A stretch of 64,000 nucleotides of DNA from Proteiniclasticum ruminis DSM 24773 (lineage in GTDB: Bacteria > Bacillota > Clostridia > Clostridiales > Clostridiaceae), in contig NZ_JNKC01000001.1 of NCBI RefSeq assembly GCF_000701905.1, positions 248,001 through 312,000 of the forward strand, read 5' to 3'. Every line of letters begins with the position of its first letter. Positions within the stretch are counted from its first letter, which is position 1. Below are positions 42,840 through 51,669 of this stretch, in pieces. The position numbers and the translations under genes are program-made. The notes beneath the pieces were generated by a model. It made no database searches, was not told the origin of the DNA, and worked only from the letters and a program-made list of their open reading frames with translations.

Positions 42840-45800
42840 TCAATTCACCTTAATATCAATTAACCTGGTATCGTTTCTTTTAGCGAACTCATTCTGAATG
42901 TCTTGTATAATATCCTTTGTGTTTTCATCAGCATGTACGAGTAGAGACTCGATAAAATCTTTAATAGGATGGTCATAGTCGAAGGTAAAATTAATTACTT
43001 TCGACATGCCCAATAAAACAGTAGCAATATTTTTTGTGTTTTCAACTGAACAATTCGATTCAAATAACTCGTATAACCAAGTATATACATCGTAAATAAC
43101 ATATTCAGAATTAATATGTTTGATAAAAAATAAAACTTCACTCAGATTTGTAGAGTTTAATGTACCAATACATTTCATAAGCTTCAATGAATTTTCAGCT
43201 ATTCTTCTTAGTCCTTCAATTTCTGTTCCTTTAGAACTACATTTCCTGTAAATATAATTCCAAACCTTCTGAGCAGTCTTGGAAATTCCAGATAATCTAT
43301 CCTCTTCGCTTCGTGAATAAAAATCACTAATACTATTAATTATAAGCAGAATATTATTGTATTCTTCCTTCTTGAGCAAAGTATTCAATAGCATTTCTAT
43401 ACTCATCGAAGTATCAAAATCATTTATATATCCGATTACTAAATGTTCCGCAATTCTCCTCTTACTGTTTGTGTTTAACTTTATATCACTGAAACCTTCA
43501 ATATAGTGAGGAATCATATCTTGATAAACATTCCTATTTACCCTCGAACTATATAAGTAACCTTCAAGAAAATTAATCCATTCAGATGAATTTTTTTCAA
43601 TCATTGAAAATACTTTACGATAAAAACTAAGGAAACGATTTTTAAAATAACTGGAGTAAACACCAAACCATACATAAAATTCTACAGATTTTTGAATAGA
43701 GTAATTATTAAAATACATAAATATTCTTTCTTCGATATTTAAATCATTGTATTTATCTTTAGATGTATAATCCAAAAACATTATTGTACTTTTGATTATG
43801 CTTCCTTGAAGAGAATTGATTGTTAGAGTTATACCTTCTAAATCAGTCCTTGGTAACTCTACATCATTACTTTTCTCAAGGAGTACTAACAATAACTGTG
43901 CAATCTTTTTAACCTCTTCCTCGTCAAATTTGTTATCACCAATCCCCTTGTCTATATACTCGCATACTCTCCTACAAACTGAAGCCATTTCATTTGAATC
44001 CTTATTTTTCAATACTCCTGTCAAAAACAGTGAAATATAATCATTCACATTTCCAAGTAACACTATGGCTTCTTTCAGATTATTCTTTTCATCCCAATCA
44101 AAAAGACTCGATATGATTTTATAATAATAATTCGTATCAATCTTTAGTAGTTTGTCTATACTTGAAAAATACTTATTAGGATTATTCTTCACATCCCTTG
44201 ATAATGCAAGTTCAAGACCGGCAATCGATGGCTGTTCCCATCTACCACTTTCTTTAAACTCATATGTAAAGTCTATAATAACATCAATTGATAACTCAGA
44301 AAGTTCTTCATCACTAATAGGCGACTTTTCTTCAACCACAAATCCTTCGATTTCACCTAATAAAGGAATCATCTCATAGTTTGGATTTAATGTTGAATAT
44401 GACTCGTCAATTAATTTGGAGACTTTAGGAATGTGCTTCAATTCTTTGAGCCTCTTAAATCTCCATACCAGTTTCTCTTCCTCATCAACAGACTGGTATC
44501 GTTCAATAATTGTAATTATATTACCCAATATCACATCATTGACATTAGTCGGTATAGAATTTAGCAATCTTTTAACTTCAGCATTCAGATACGGTGAGGT
44601 TATGACGAATTCAAAGTCAACTAACCTCAATACATCGTCACTCTTCGATGGATGCTTAACCAAGAACTCAGTTAATAGATTAACAGCTACTTTTTTCATA
44701 ACCAAGTATTCACTTTTATATAGAACATCAAGAAGTTCATGTATGATTCTATAATTGACCTCAGACAAAATAGTGCTATGTATTAAATCTCTCATTAATG
44801 TTAAAGATTCTATCTTCAAATTATTTGTGTCTTTCAAAATAACTAAAATATCTTGATATGCTGATTGTACGTAGAATGATGTGTACAGTTGATTCCAGTC
44901 AATATCATAATCTTTTATGATAGAGCTGGTTTGATGGACAAATTCGTCTCTGGTTAAACCTTTGACGGTAAATTTATCTTTCAACTTATATCGTGTGAAG
45001 TTCTTGTTGAAGAAGCTATCAGCATCATATGACCCAAACTCCCGGGTCTCGATTTGAAAACCTTCCTTACCCCTTGTAACAATTACCAGTAATTCTTCAA
45101 CTCCATCTTCATTCTTTATAACTGAGTAAACGATATTTTGTTCGAAAAACTTCTCAATATGGCGTATAACCCTTTTAAGAGTTTCCTTGTCAATAAACCC
45201 TGAAAGTTGAAGCAAAAACTCAGAATCATATCTTTCTTGTACAGATGATATAAATACAAAGTTTGCTTCTAATAACAAAAATGCAATATATATCATTTCT
45301 TGAATTTTTAGCGTGTTTCCCTCAGATATTAAACTCTTCAAAACATCCTTGCTTTTTCTGAAGATATTTGACGAAATTAGAGTTGGTTTCTCAAGACACA
45401 TTGTTATTTGTCTCAAAACATCAGTTGTAATTTCATTAGGTTTTAAGTAAGTCACTATCTCAAATAAACTATTTAAGACAGAATAATCTATTAAGTCCTT
45501 AGGTTCCATCAGCATTTGCGACATTATATTCATATAAATATCTATTACTTTTAACTTGATGTCAGTAGTACTACTTTCATGTGCAACTAAATCAAATAAG
45601 TACTTAGATTGAGGCCAATATTCAATAATACACTTCGCTTCATTTTGAACTCTCCCAATAGTTGAATACTGAAAAAAACCGCTTGTTTCCAGGTCAAGAA
45701 ATAGCTTAGGAACAAATTCTTTGAGAAAGAAATGTACTTCCAAATTTTTATTGCTTTCAAGATAATCTATTACAGTATTAACTTTGTGTGTAGCTTTGCT

Positions 45801-46853
45801 ACTATCTTCGTTTATTTCTTTAATCAGTTTCTGTAATTCTTTGATTTTTACATAATTACTTTTGGGTTTACATAAGTCTGTAAGTATTGATGACCAGTTA
45901 CTAATAATATCTTGTAATTGTATGTATCCTTTTTCTGATATATCATACGGTATAATCTCAATACCAAAATTCTTATAGTATTCGTAATAATAATCTATAA
46001 TTTTTTTCTCAGATGGGTAAGTTGGATAAAGCATAAAATGTTTCTGGTCTACTTTACTATCCACAACTTTTTGTAACATATATTCCAGAATTTCGAATTC
46101 TTCAAGACCGTATCCTAAAAAAACAACTGTATAGGCTGAATTGAACAAAGTATCCAAAAAATCTGCAATTCCAGGATTGTCCTGTGTTCCTTTTACCCCA
46201 TAAAAGTTCAAGTAATCAGGAATAGTTACAAGCATTGTTGCTTCATCAACATAGCTTCCATGTAAATGTATAATATTAGAAGTATCTAATTTCGACTTGA
46301 TAATATCCTCTTTTTTAAATATAATCCTACCTTCTAAGTCACCATTCGCATTGATTTGCTCAAACTCATTACTATTGCTTTTTGATATCTCATCTTTGAC
46401 TTCATTCAAAATTTGATTTCGTTTATGCCAAAAAACATCGATACAATCATCATAATTGGTAGTTATGTAAATCGCGTCCAAGTCAAAGAGTTCTTTATAA
46501 ATTTTATTCTCTAATCCACTGTTTTTCCCTGATTTTACGCTAAAAATATCTTTTGACGTTGATGTAAACTCTTTTTGAGTCGAAGTTCTGTTTTTTATTA
46601 TTCTTGTTAATGTAAGAATTTTCTTTGCATCTCTACTCTGTAATAACTTTTCCATTGTTTGATAATCAATAAGACCACCTTCAAATAATTGCTCTAACTC
46701 ATTTCTTGCATATTGGTCCCATCCAGGTAAACCATAAAGTTTTGATACTCCAGCACCAATGAAGAAGACCAATGTCCCCTCTTTTGCTGCTCTGATAATA
46801 CCAGGATAATTTATCAATTCTGGAATTTCTTGTATCATTAGCTTATTTTCCAT
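42840..46853 (-). CDS. Large SIR2-domain protein, probable anti-phage NADase (DSR-like)
   Basis: A 1337-residue protein from ATG 46853 (MENKLMIQEIPEL), which has TTGGAG eight bases upstream; a GTG lies three codons earlier. Residues 20-280 are a SIR2 fold: FFIGAGVSKLYGLPGW (NAD loop, about 31-46), TTNYDDCIDVF (Asn133), HLHGSYV (His198) and VFLGYGLEEFEILEYM. The remaining 1000 residues are helical, HEAT-like repeats without a visible P-loop. This matches the layout of defence-associated sirtuins, which deplete NAD+ when a phage protein binds the C-terminal part, rather than STAND-NTPase Avs proteins. It is on a defence island, divergent from a nuclease-like gene with a shared operator-like repeat. 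The phage trigger is unknown. Confidence 0.8.
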   Translation of the reverse strand: MENKLMIQEIPELINYPGIIRAAKEGTLVFFIGAGVSKLYGLPGWDQYARNELEQLFEGGLIDYQTMEKLLQSRDAKKILTLTRIIKNRTSTQKEFTSTSKDIFSVKSGKNSGLENKIYKELFDLDAIYITTNYDDCIDVFWHKRNQILNEVKDEISKSNSNEFEQINANGDLEGRIIFKKEDIIKSKLDTSNIIHLHGSYVDEATMLVTIPDYLNFYGVKGTQDNPGIADFLDTLFNSAYTVVFLGYGLEEFEILEYMLQKVVDSKVDQKHFMLYPTYPSEKKIIDYYYEYYKNFGIEIIPYDISEKGYIQLQDIISNWSSILTDLCKPKSNYVKIKELQKLIKEINEDSSKATHKVNTVIDYLESNKNLEVHFFLKEFVPKLFLDLETSGFFQYSTIGRVQNEAKCIIEYWPQSKYLFDLVAHESSTTDIKLKVIDIYMNIMSQMLMEPKDLIDYSVLNSLFEIVTYLKPNEITTDVLRQITMCLEKPTLISSNIFRKSKDVLKSLISEGNTLKIQEMIYIAFLLLEANFVFISSVQERYDSEFLLQLSGFIDKETLKRVIRHIEKFFEQNIVYSVIKNEDGVEELLVIVTRGKEGFQIETREFGSYDADSFFNKNFTRYKLKDKFTVKGLTRDEFVHQTSSIIKDYDIDWNQLYTSFYVQSAYQDILVILKDTNNLKIESLTLMRDLIHSTILSEVNYRIIHELLDVLYKSEYLVMKKVAVNLLTEFLVKHPSKSDDVLRLVDFEFVITSPYLNAEVKRLLNSIPTNVNDVILGNIITIIERYQSVDEEEKLVWRFKRLKELKHIPKVSKLIDESYSTLNPNYEMIPLLGEIEGFVVEEKSPISDEELSELSIDVIIDFTYEFKESGRWEQPSIAGLELALSRDVKNNPNKYFSSIDKLLKIDTNYYYKIISSLFDWDEKNNLKEAIVLLGNVNDYISLFLTGVLKNKDSNEMASVCRRVCEYIDKGIGDNKFDEEEVKKIAQLLLVLLEKSNDVELPRTDLEGITLTINSLQGSIIKSTIMFLDYTSKDKYNDLNIEERIFMYFNNYSIQKSVEFYVWFGVYSSYFKNRFLSFYRKVFSMIEKNSSEWINFLEGYLYSSRVNRNVYQDMIPHYIEGFSDIKLNTNSKRRIAEHLVIGYINDFDTSMSIEMLLNTLLKKEEYNNILLIINSISDFYSRSEEDRLSGISKTAQKVWNYIYRKCSSKGTEIEGLRRIAENSLKLMKCIGTLNSTNLSEVLFFIKHINSEYVIYDVYTWLYELFESNCSVENTKNIATVLLGMSKVINFTFDYDHPIKDFIESLLVHADENTKDIIQDIQNEFAKRNDTRLIDIKVN

Positions 46854-46896
46854 CTTTATCACTCCAAAATTATACTATAATCTGAAACTTAAAAGG

Positions 46897-46926
46897 TTTA
46901 CAATTAAATCACTGTAAATATATTAT
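46897..46926. promoter_or_regulatory. Shared promoter/operator region of the SIR2 and nuclease genes
   Basis: TTTACA (46897-46902), 10 bases and TGTAAA (46913-46918) form a perfect inverted repeat. TTTACA, 18 bases and TATTAT (46921-46926) serve as the rightward -35/-10. On the other strand TGTAAA-like hexamers lie upstream of TATAGT/TATAAT (about 46871-46880) for the SIR2 gene. One protein bound here could control both genes. Confidence 0.5.
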
Positions 46927-46961
46927 ATAGCTAAAAGGAGGAGATTAGAATCTTAAAGTTT

Positions 46962-48476
46962 TTGTATGAAAAATATAATAATTTTGGACAAAAAGATAAC
47001 AGCACTATAAGTGATATTGCTGCCCTAAAAATGCTTCAGGAAGTTTTATTTCCATATGGGAACATTTCTGATAAATTCAGAAAATATAATCAACTATGTA
47101 TGTCTAAACAACAACTTACTGGTGATGAAACTTTTCAAAATTACCCTTTAATAAAAGAAATACCACAACCAAAATCTATATTTCTTAGATTTATCTATAT
47201 TGACTTAGTAATCAAATCCATACCTGATGATTATTTTGAGTCATTAAAAATGAACCGTACAGATTTAAGCCAGTTAGTCTTATCTATTTCACTTTACGCA
47301 CTATTTTTACAGACTTATGCTTTTTCGAACTTGAAGATAACCAATAGCCAAAAGAAATGGTTACTTGGTAGTGAAGACTTTTATTTTAGATTAGATGACT
47401 TACAACGTGTATGTGGAAAGATAACACTTAAAAGCTATAATATCTTTCTCGATTTATTCGCTTATAATTTGGATATGCATGAATACCCAGAACCTGAAAT
47501 CAAAAAACTTTATAGCAAAAAGGGTAATCTGTTTATATTGAGTATTGAAGAGTTTCTCGATTATATGTTATTTCAAATTGAAAGCCTATATAGAACCTCC
47601 TGTAAAGATGGAGAATTTTCGCAGTACCAACAAAGAAAAAGCTTAGCTTTTGAAAATCTTGCTTATAGCCTTCTTCAAACAGAATTTTCGGATACGGGCC
47701 ATGGAATGTATTACTATCCGCCAAATAAGAAAAAAATTGAAACAGATATTATAACAAAGACCGATAAGGAACTTATCATCTTCGAATGTAAGTCAGGAAC
47801 AATAGATTTGCGAAGAGCATCAACTGACAAAGAAATCACAATGAAAGTGAGAAACCTTGTAAAAAAGGCATATGTCTCCCTTGAAGCAGTGGCTAACTAC
47901 ATTCAGGAGTCTAATCAGTACTATTTTAGTAATAATCAGCAGACTATTATAGGAAAATCAGACATCGACAATACACTATGTGTTCACTTATCCATGTATC
48001 CAATAGATTTTATCGCCTCAAATATCCATGTGCTAAATGACGAGTATCTCGGTAAAATTAATAAACCCAAAATAACAATGTCTTTTGAACACCTCGCATC
48101 AATAATAATTGATTTACAAAATAATAAGAATTCATTATCAAATTATCTGAGAATAAGACAAACAGCCATATTAAATAATTCCCAAAAGAGCTTTGATGTT
48201 AACGAACTGGACCTTTACAATCAACTGATGGATATAGATGGAAAATCAATTCTGAACGAAATAATAAACACAGACTTTTTAAAAAAAGTAAATTCAAACG
48301 CAACTACGATTACCACTTTTCGTAATTGTCGAGGCAAAGAGTATCGACCATCAACATATATGATACAGAATCTGGATAGAGTTCTACTTTCATCAATCCT
48401 AAAAAACGGAAAAAACCTCTTTAACCTGAACAAGAGATTTTTGCGGTATTTTGAAGAGTATCTGATAGTATACTAA
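46962..48476 (+). CDS. PD-(D/E)XK nuclease-like protein, divergent partner of the SIR2 gene
   Basis: A 504-residue protein, no signal or membrane segment. The N-terminal 220 residues are helical and unrecognised. A nuclease core then appears: AFENLAYSLL (Glu231), IETDIITKTDKELIIFECKS with Asp262 and Glu275-x-Lys277, the classic PD-(D/E)XK arrangement. The C-terminal 200 residues are helical and strand mixed. The first canonical start in frame is TTG at 46962, 18 bases after the AAAAGGAGGAG ribosome site. An in-frame ATC at 46950 sits at ideal spacing, so the true start may be a mutated or non-canonical codon. Divergent promoter sharing suggests it works with the SIR2 protein. Confidence 0.72.
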   Translation: MYEKYNNFGQKDNSTISDIAALKMLQEVLFPYGNISDKFRKYNQLCMSKQQLTGDETFQNYPLIKEIPQPKSIFLRFIYIDLVIKSIPDDYFESLKMNRTDLSQLVLSISLYALFLQTYAFSNLKITNSQKKWLLGSEDFYFRLDDLQRVCGKITLKSYNIFLDLFAYNLDMHEYPEPEIKKLYSKKGNLFILSIEEFLDYMLFQIESLYRTSCKDGEFSQYQQRKSLAFENLAYSLLQTEFSDTGHGMYYYPPNKKKIETDIITKTDKELIIFECKSGTIDLRRASTDKEITMKVRNLVKKAYVSLEAVANYIQESNQYYFSNNQQTIIGKSDIDNTLCVHLSMYPIDFIASNIHVLNDEYLGKINKPKITMSFEHLASIIIDLQNNKNSLSNYLRIRQTAILNNSQKSFDVNELDLYNQLMDIDGKSILNEIINTDFLKKVNSNATTITTFRNCRGKEYRPSTYMIQNLDRVLLSSILKNGKNLFNLNKRFLRYFEEYLIVY

Positions 48477-48810
48477 ATTTGCAATCTCAGTCGTTGTCGG
48501 TGGATATTTTTCTTGTTTTATGAAACTATCACTATACAGTTTTCTTATAAGATGAATTCAAACTCTTCATGCAATCGTCGAATAGAGTAGATTCATAATT
48601 GTATTGCACACCATCAATAAACAACAAAAAATAAAGTAAATTCCATCCTCTTCTTCAAACGTACAATAGTGTTAATTTCGGATAGTTCATTGTTGAATCA
48701 TCTGTATCGTTACATCGTATTTTTTAATAAGTTTGAAATAATACTTGAAATTCTATATTAAGAACTTCTATAAAAGTTTACAGAATTTATTGTAGAAGGA
48801 GATTAAAATT
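48477..48810. other. Intergenic region before the SpoVS-like gene
   Basis: 334 AT-rich bases with no gene and no clear terminator for the nuclease-like gene. It must hold the promoter of the SpoVS-like gene. Confidence 0.45.
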
Positions 48811-49080
48811 ATGGAAGAAAAAAGAGTTGTTCGAGTAGGTAAAAATTCAGAACCATCTAAAGTGGCTTCCTCAGTCCTATATATGCTTCAGAATGGTGAA
48901 AATGTTGAATTGTCAGCTTTAGGGACCTCAGCAGCAGTCCTTGCAAAATCAGTATGTTTAATAGCAAATCTAAATAACGATAGTATTCCAATTTCGTTTA
49001 ATCCAAGTCTTGACTACGTTACTGATGACTTTGGAGAAACTCGAACTGCATGCAAAGTGAAAATCACAATCAAAGAGTAG
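48811..49080 (+). CDS. SpoVS/Alba-like small protein carried by the island
   Basis: An 89-residue protein resembling the SpoVS family of Alba-fold proteins: VVRVGKNSEPSKVASSVLYM (strand then helix), ENVELSALGTSAAVLAKSVC (strand, helix) and a final pair of strands, TRTACKVKITIKE. Alba-fold proteins bind nucleic acid, and chromosomal SpoVS in Bacillus affects sporulation and septation. Here it sits on a mobile element, so a chromatin or RNA-binding role, or interference with host development, is possible. The start has GAAGGAG upstream and a strong terminator follows. A decayed copy lies at 38345-38513. Confidence 0.78.
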   Translation: MEEKRVVRVGKNSEPSKVASSVLYMLQNGENVELSALGTSAAVLAKSVCLIANLNNDSIPISFNPSLDYVTDDFGETRTACKVKITIKE

Positions 49081-49082
49081 GT

Positions 49083-49130
49083 AAAAAGTGAAAGCATAGC
49101 AGATTCTGTTATGCTTTCACTTTTTGTTTT
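49083..49130 (+). terminator. Terminator of the SpoVS-like gene
   Basis: AAAAAGTGAAAGCATA and TATGCTTTCACTTTTT, a 16-bp perfect stem around a 10-nt loop, with a further TTTT tail. Confidence 0.9.
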
Positions 49131-49626
49131 TAATTATTTTTTCAAATAGTCTCTACCCGCTGCGATATCTTCTTTGCTGCTATTATCCATGTGGAAGTCA
49201 CATTACACTTAACTTTATATTTAAGAATGGTATTGAAGATTGAACTCTTGTTAGTATACTGAAGAAGTTTTTATATTAATATTTATACGCGTGTTTATCA
49301 ATCTCAAATGTAATTTTACTGTATTTGGACTATCATAAATTCGTAAACACACTCTTATCAACCTTCTTCTTCATTGTTTATAAAATCATACTTTATATCG
49401 CTTATAAGGTCTTATATCCTTGATTTTAAATTTACCTTGGTTTATACTATGGTAACAAAACATATTGGACATAAGTACTCAAATCATGTTCAATAGTTTA
49501 TTTTTACATATTATTTACTATAACATTGTAACCAATTGTGATTATAGATATGAATTTTCAAATGACAGGAACGTCCATCTTTCGCTAAGTCTGGAGGAAT
49601 CCTATCTGCAATACATGGTACATAAC
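49131..49626. other. Gene-less right end of the island
   Basis: About 500 AT-rich bases between the last island gene and the right attachment site. No ORF with a ribosome site, repeat or clear hairpin is visible. Confidence 0.5.
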
Positions 49627-49655
49627 TAAAAAAACAAGGCTTCGAAAAGCCTTGT
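49627..49655 (-). terminator. rnpB terminator supplied by the island
   Basis: On the minus strand ACAAGGCTT, TTCG and AAGCCTTGT are followed by TTTTTTAG. A stable tetraloop hairpin just past the rnpB 3' end replaces the displaced original at 21168-21193. Confidence 0.85.
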
Positions 49656-49664
49656 CTCCCAATG

Positions 49665-50005
49665 AAAATTCGCAAGCAAGCCTATAAGCCGAGTTCTGTA
49701 TTTGATAATCATCTGTCTAGGTCCAGTATTACTAAAGGACTCAAGCGGCGCACCCGGGGACGAGACGAGCAGCCTCTTCATGTCCCTCTATTCGGCCTTG
49801 CATCAAGTGGGGTTTACATAGCCGCAAAGTCACCAATGCGCTGGTGAGCTCTTACCTCACCTTTCCACCCTTACCTCAATTGAGGCGGTATCTCTCTGTT
49901 GCACTTTCCTTAAGGTCACCCTCACTGGGAGTTACCCAGCACCCTGCTCTATAATGCTCGGACTTTCCTCTCCTGACTTACATCAGCAGCGATTATCTGG
50001 CTTAC
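49665..50005 (-). ncRNA. rnpB: RNase P RNA (bacterial), 3' end rebuilt by the island
   Basis: The catalytic RNA that matures tRNA 5' ends. Minus-strand hallmarks are GAGGAAAGTCCGAGC near the 5' end, AGGGTGCTGGGTAACTCCCA, the ACAGAGAGATACCGCC region, and ACAGAACTCGGCTTATAGGC at the 3' end, with the overall length near 340 nt. Ends are approximate: the 5' end is near 50005, upstream of AAGCCAGATAATCGCTGC. The last 22 bases coincide with the attachment repeat, so the gene was restored on integration, changing one base relative to the displaced copy. Confidence 0.93.
49672..49693 (-). repeat. Right attachment site inside rnpB
   Basis: The 22-bp partner of 21202-21223 (21/22 identical), lying in the conserved 3' portion of rnpB. 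Outside the repeat the two sites are unrelated. This is the junction where the island joins rnpB. Confidence 0.85.
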
Positions 50006-50135
50006 TTGCTCATTTATCATATCAGAGTTTTCTTGATTTGTAAAACGAAGCGCTCTCCGATGATATGAATTGAATTCAATTGAATTCATATCTAAGTATT
50101 TACTCTACGGCCAATGACTTTCTATCTGAAAAGCA

Positions 50136-50936
50136 TCAGATGAACTTATAAGGATCTTCTTCTCTTTCAGAGAAGAAATAGGGCACATCGTGTACAGCAG
50201 AAAATTCTTTCATCATTTTCTCCATGATTTTAAAGAATACTTTTTTCTCGGAGAAAAAATGCCCAGGATCCACTACAGCTATCCCTTGCTCTTCCAGTTC
50301 CTGCACATGATGATATGTTGTATCTCCTGTCAGTATACAGTCGGCCCCTTCTCTCAAAGCTTGACGGATATACCCCTGACCACTGCCATTAATAATGGCC
50401 ACACGTCTGATGGTTTGGCCTGGATTCCCTACATATCTCAAGTTTTGAACTTCAAGAACCTTTTTAGTTTTCTCAATAAAGTCAATGAGTTTTACAGGTC
50501 TTCTAAGATACACAATTCTTCCGATACCTGAATCAAAATCAAAAGGACACTGTTCAATAATATCATAATCAATAAAATCAAACATACGCACAATTGTATC
50601 ATTCATGCCATCTTTCACTGAATCCAGATTCGTATGCGCAGCGTACACAGATATATCATTTTTAATCAGTTCAATGATCTTTCTTCCCTGAAGGGTTTTA
50701 TTGGTAACGGTGGTTGGCTTGATAAAAAGCATAGGATGATGAGAAACAATCAGGTTCGCTCCTCTTTCTTTTGCCTCTTGAATCACATCCAAGGTGGTGT
50801 CCATAGAAAACAAAATCCCTTTCAATTCAGCCTTATCATCACCCACCATGAGTCCCACATTATCATAATCTTCCTTATAAGAAACGGGTGCATGGGATTC
50901 CACAAGCTTCATAAAATCCTTAACATAAGTACTCAT
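50136..50936 (-). CDS. Nif3-like dinuclear metal-centre protein (YqfO type, short form)
   Basis: A 266-residue member of the Nif3/YbgI family, toroid-forming proteins with a two-metal site and uncertain function. It is sometimes annotated as GTP cyclohydrolase I type 2. The metal-site motifs are NLIVSHHPMLF (two His), YAAHTNLDSVKDGMND and, at the C-terminus, VDPGHFFSEK with another His-Glu set. It has the short form, without the inserted central PII-like domain of Bacillus YqfO. The start overlaps the trmK stop by 17 bases, as is usual for the yqfN-yqfO pair. Confidence 0.9.
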   Translation of the reverse strand: MSTYVKDFMKLVESHAPVSYKEDYDNVGLMVGDDKAELKGILFSMDTTLDVIQEAKERGANLIVSHHPMLFIKPTTVTNKTLQGRKIIELIKNDISVYAAHTNLDSVKDGMNDTIVRMFDFIDYDIIEQCPFDFDSGIGRIVYLRRPVKLIDFIEKTKKVLEVQNLRYVGNPGQTIRRVAIINGSGQGYIRQALREGADCILTGDTTYHHVQELEEQGIAVVDPGHFFSEKKVFFKIMEKMMKEFSAVHDVPYFFSEREEDPYKFI

Positions 50937-51621
50937 CTCTAATTCTCCTTAGCTCTGTCATTTTATGGTTAAGACGTTCCATCTTTATCTTCGCATTCTC
51001 TGTGGTCCCATGAATCTTTTCAGAAATAACTGTCAGCTCCTGAATTTTTGACTCAATATACACCTTCATCAAAGGATGCTTCTTCTCTAGTAATATGTTC
51101 CCGATAGAGTAGTCACAAATAGACGGATTAGGATCCATCTTTTTTTTAGATACTCTCACCAAAAAATACTCATAAAATCTTCGTTCCTCTTGTACCAGAT
51201 CCTCATCCATAATCTCAAAATTATTCTGGTACAAGTATCTTCTCAGTATTTCAGGGTTCTGTGCTGGCTGCAGAAGCAAAAAATCAAACAGATCAACCAC
51301 AGGCCGAGCTGATTCCAACAGTTCCACCATGAGTATTCCTCCCATTCCAGCGAGAATTGCTCCATTTGCTTCACCAGGTGCCAGCGTCTCAAATCCATTT
51401 CCTAACCGAAAGCTCATAAACTCTGATTGACCTTCCTCTTCAGCATTTCTCCTAGCTTTCTCCAGAGGCATCGCTTTATTGTCAGAAGCAATACCCTTTT
51501 TAATTTTCCCCTTTTTCAACAGTGAAATCAATGCAAACCCATGATCCGTACCAACATCTGCCACAGTGTGGCACATGGGCACCATCTCAGAAACTTTTTG
51601 CAATCTTTTGCTCAGATCCAT
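50920..51621 (-). CDS. trmK: tRNA (adenine(22)-N(1))-methyltransferase
   Basis: A SAM-dependent enzyme that methylates N1 of A22 in tRNAs. It has 233 residues. The Rossmann motif I is VADVGTDHGFALISLL at about residues 21-36, followed by IASDNKAMPLEKARRNAEEE and ILAGMGGILMVELLE. The catalytic region LLLQPAQNPEILRRYLY matches the TrmK (YqfN) family. A C-terminal helical coiled-coil arm (IQELTVISEKIHGTTENAKI) is present. The start ATG has AAAGGAGC upstream. Gene order with the Nif3-like gene, rpoD and dnaG is the conserved Firmicute arrangement. Confidence 0.92.
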   Translation of the reverse strand: MDLSKRLQKVSEMVPMCHTVADVGTDHGFALISLLKKGKIKKGIASDNKAMPLEKARRNAEEEGQSEFMSFRLGNGFETLAPGEANGAILAGMGGILMVELLESARPVVDLFDFLLLQPAQNPEILRRYLYQNNFEIMDEDLVQEERRFYEYFLVRVSKKKMDPNPSICDYSIGNILLEKKHPLMKVYIESKIQELTVISEKIHGTTENAKIKMERLNHKMTELRRIRDEYLC

Positions 51622-51669
51622 ATATGCTCCTTTAATTCAGTATAATTCTTTTCAATTATACCATCTATT

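Larger units (their letters stand above)
21202..49693. mobile_element. Integrative defence island inserted at rnpB (about 28.5 kb)
   Basis: The ends are the two rnpB-derived 22-bp direct repeats. Contents are two tyrosine recombinases at the left end, a serine recombinase, a primase-like protein, a type I restriction-modification operon, an antitoxin, RHH-like proteins, a SIR2 protein with a divergent nuclease-like gene, a SpoVS-like protein and long non-coding stretches. Composition is visibly more AT-rich than the flanking core genes. No relaxase, coupling protein, type IV secretion, capsid or terminase gene is visible, so transfer would need a helper element. Confidence 0.82.

Noticed and set aside
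42840..46853. STAND-NTPase (Avs5-like) assignment for the SIR2 protein
   Set aside because: No Walker A motif (GxxxxGKS/T) was found in the 1000-residue C-terminal part.
21202..49693. Prophage or conjugative element
   Set aside because: No capsid, terminase, portal, tail, relaxase, coupling protein or type IV secretion gene is present in the interval.
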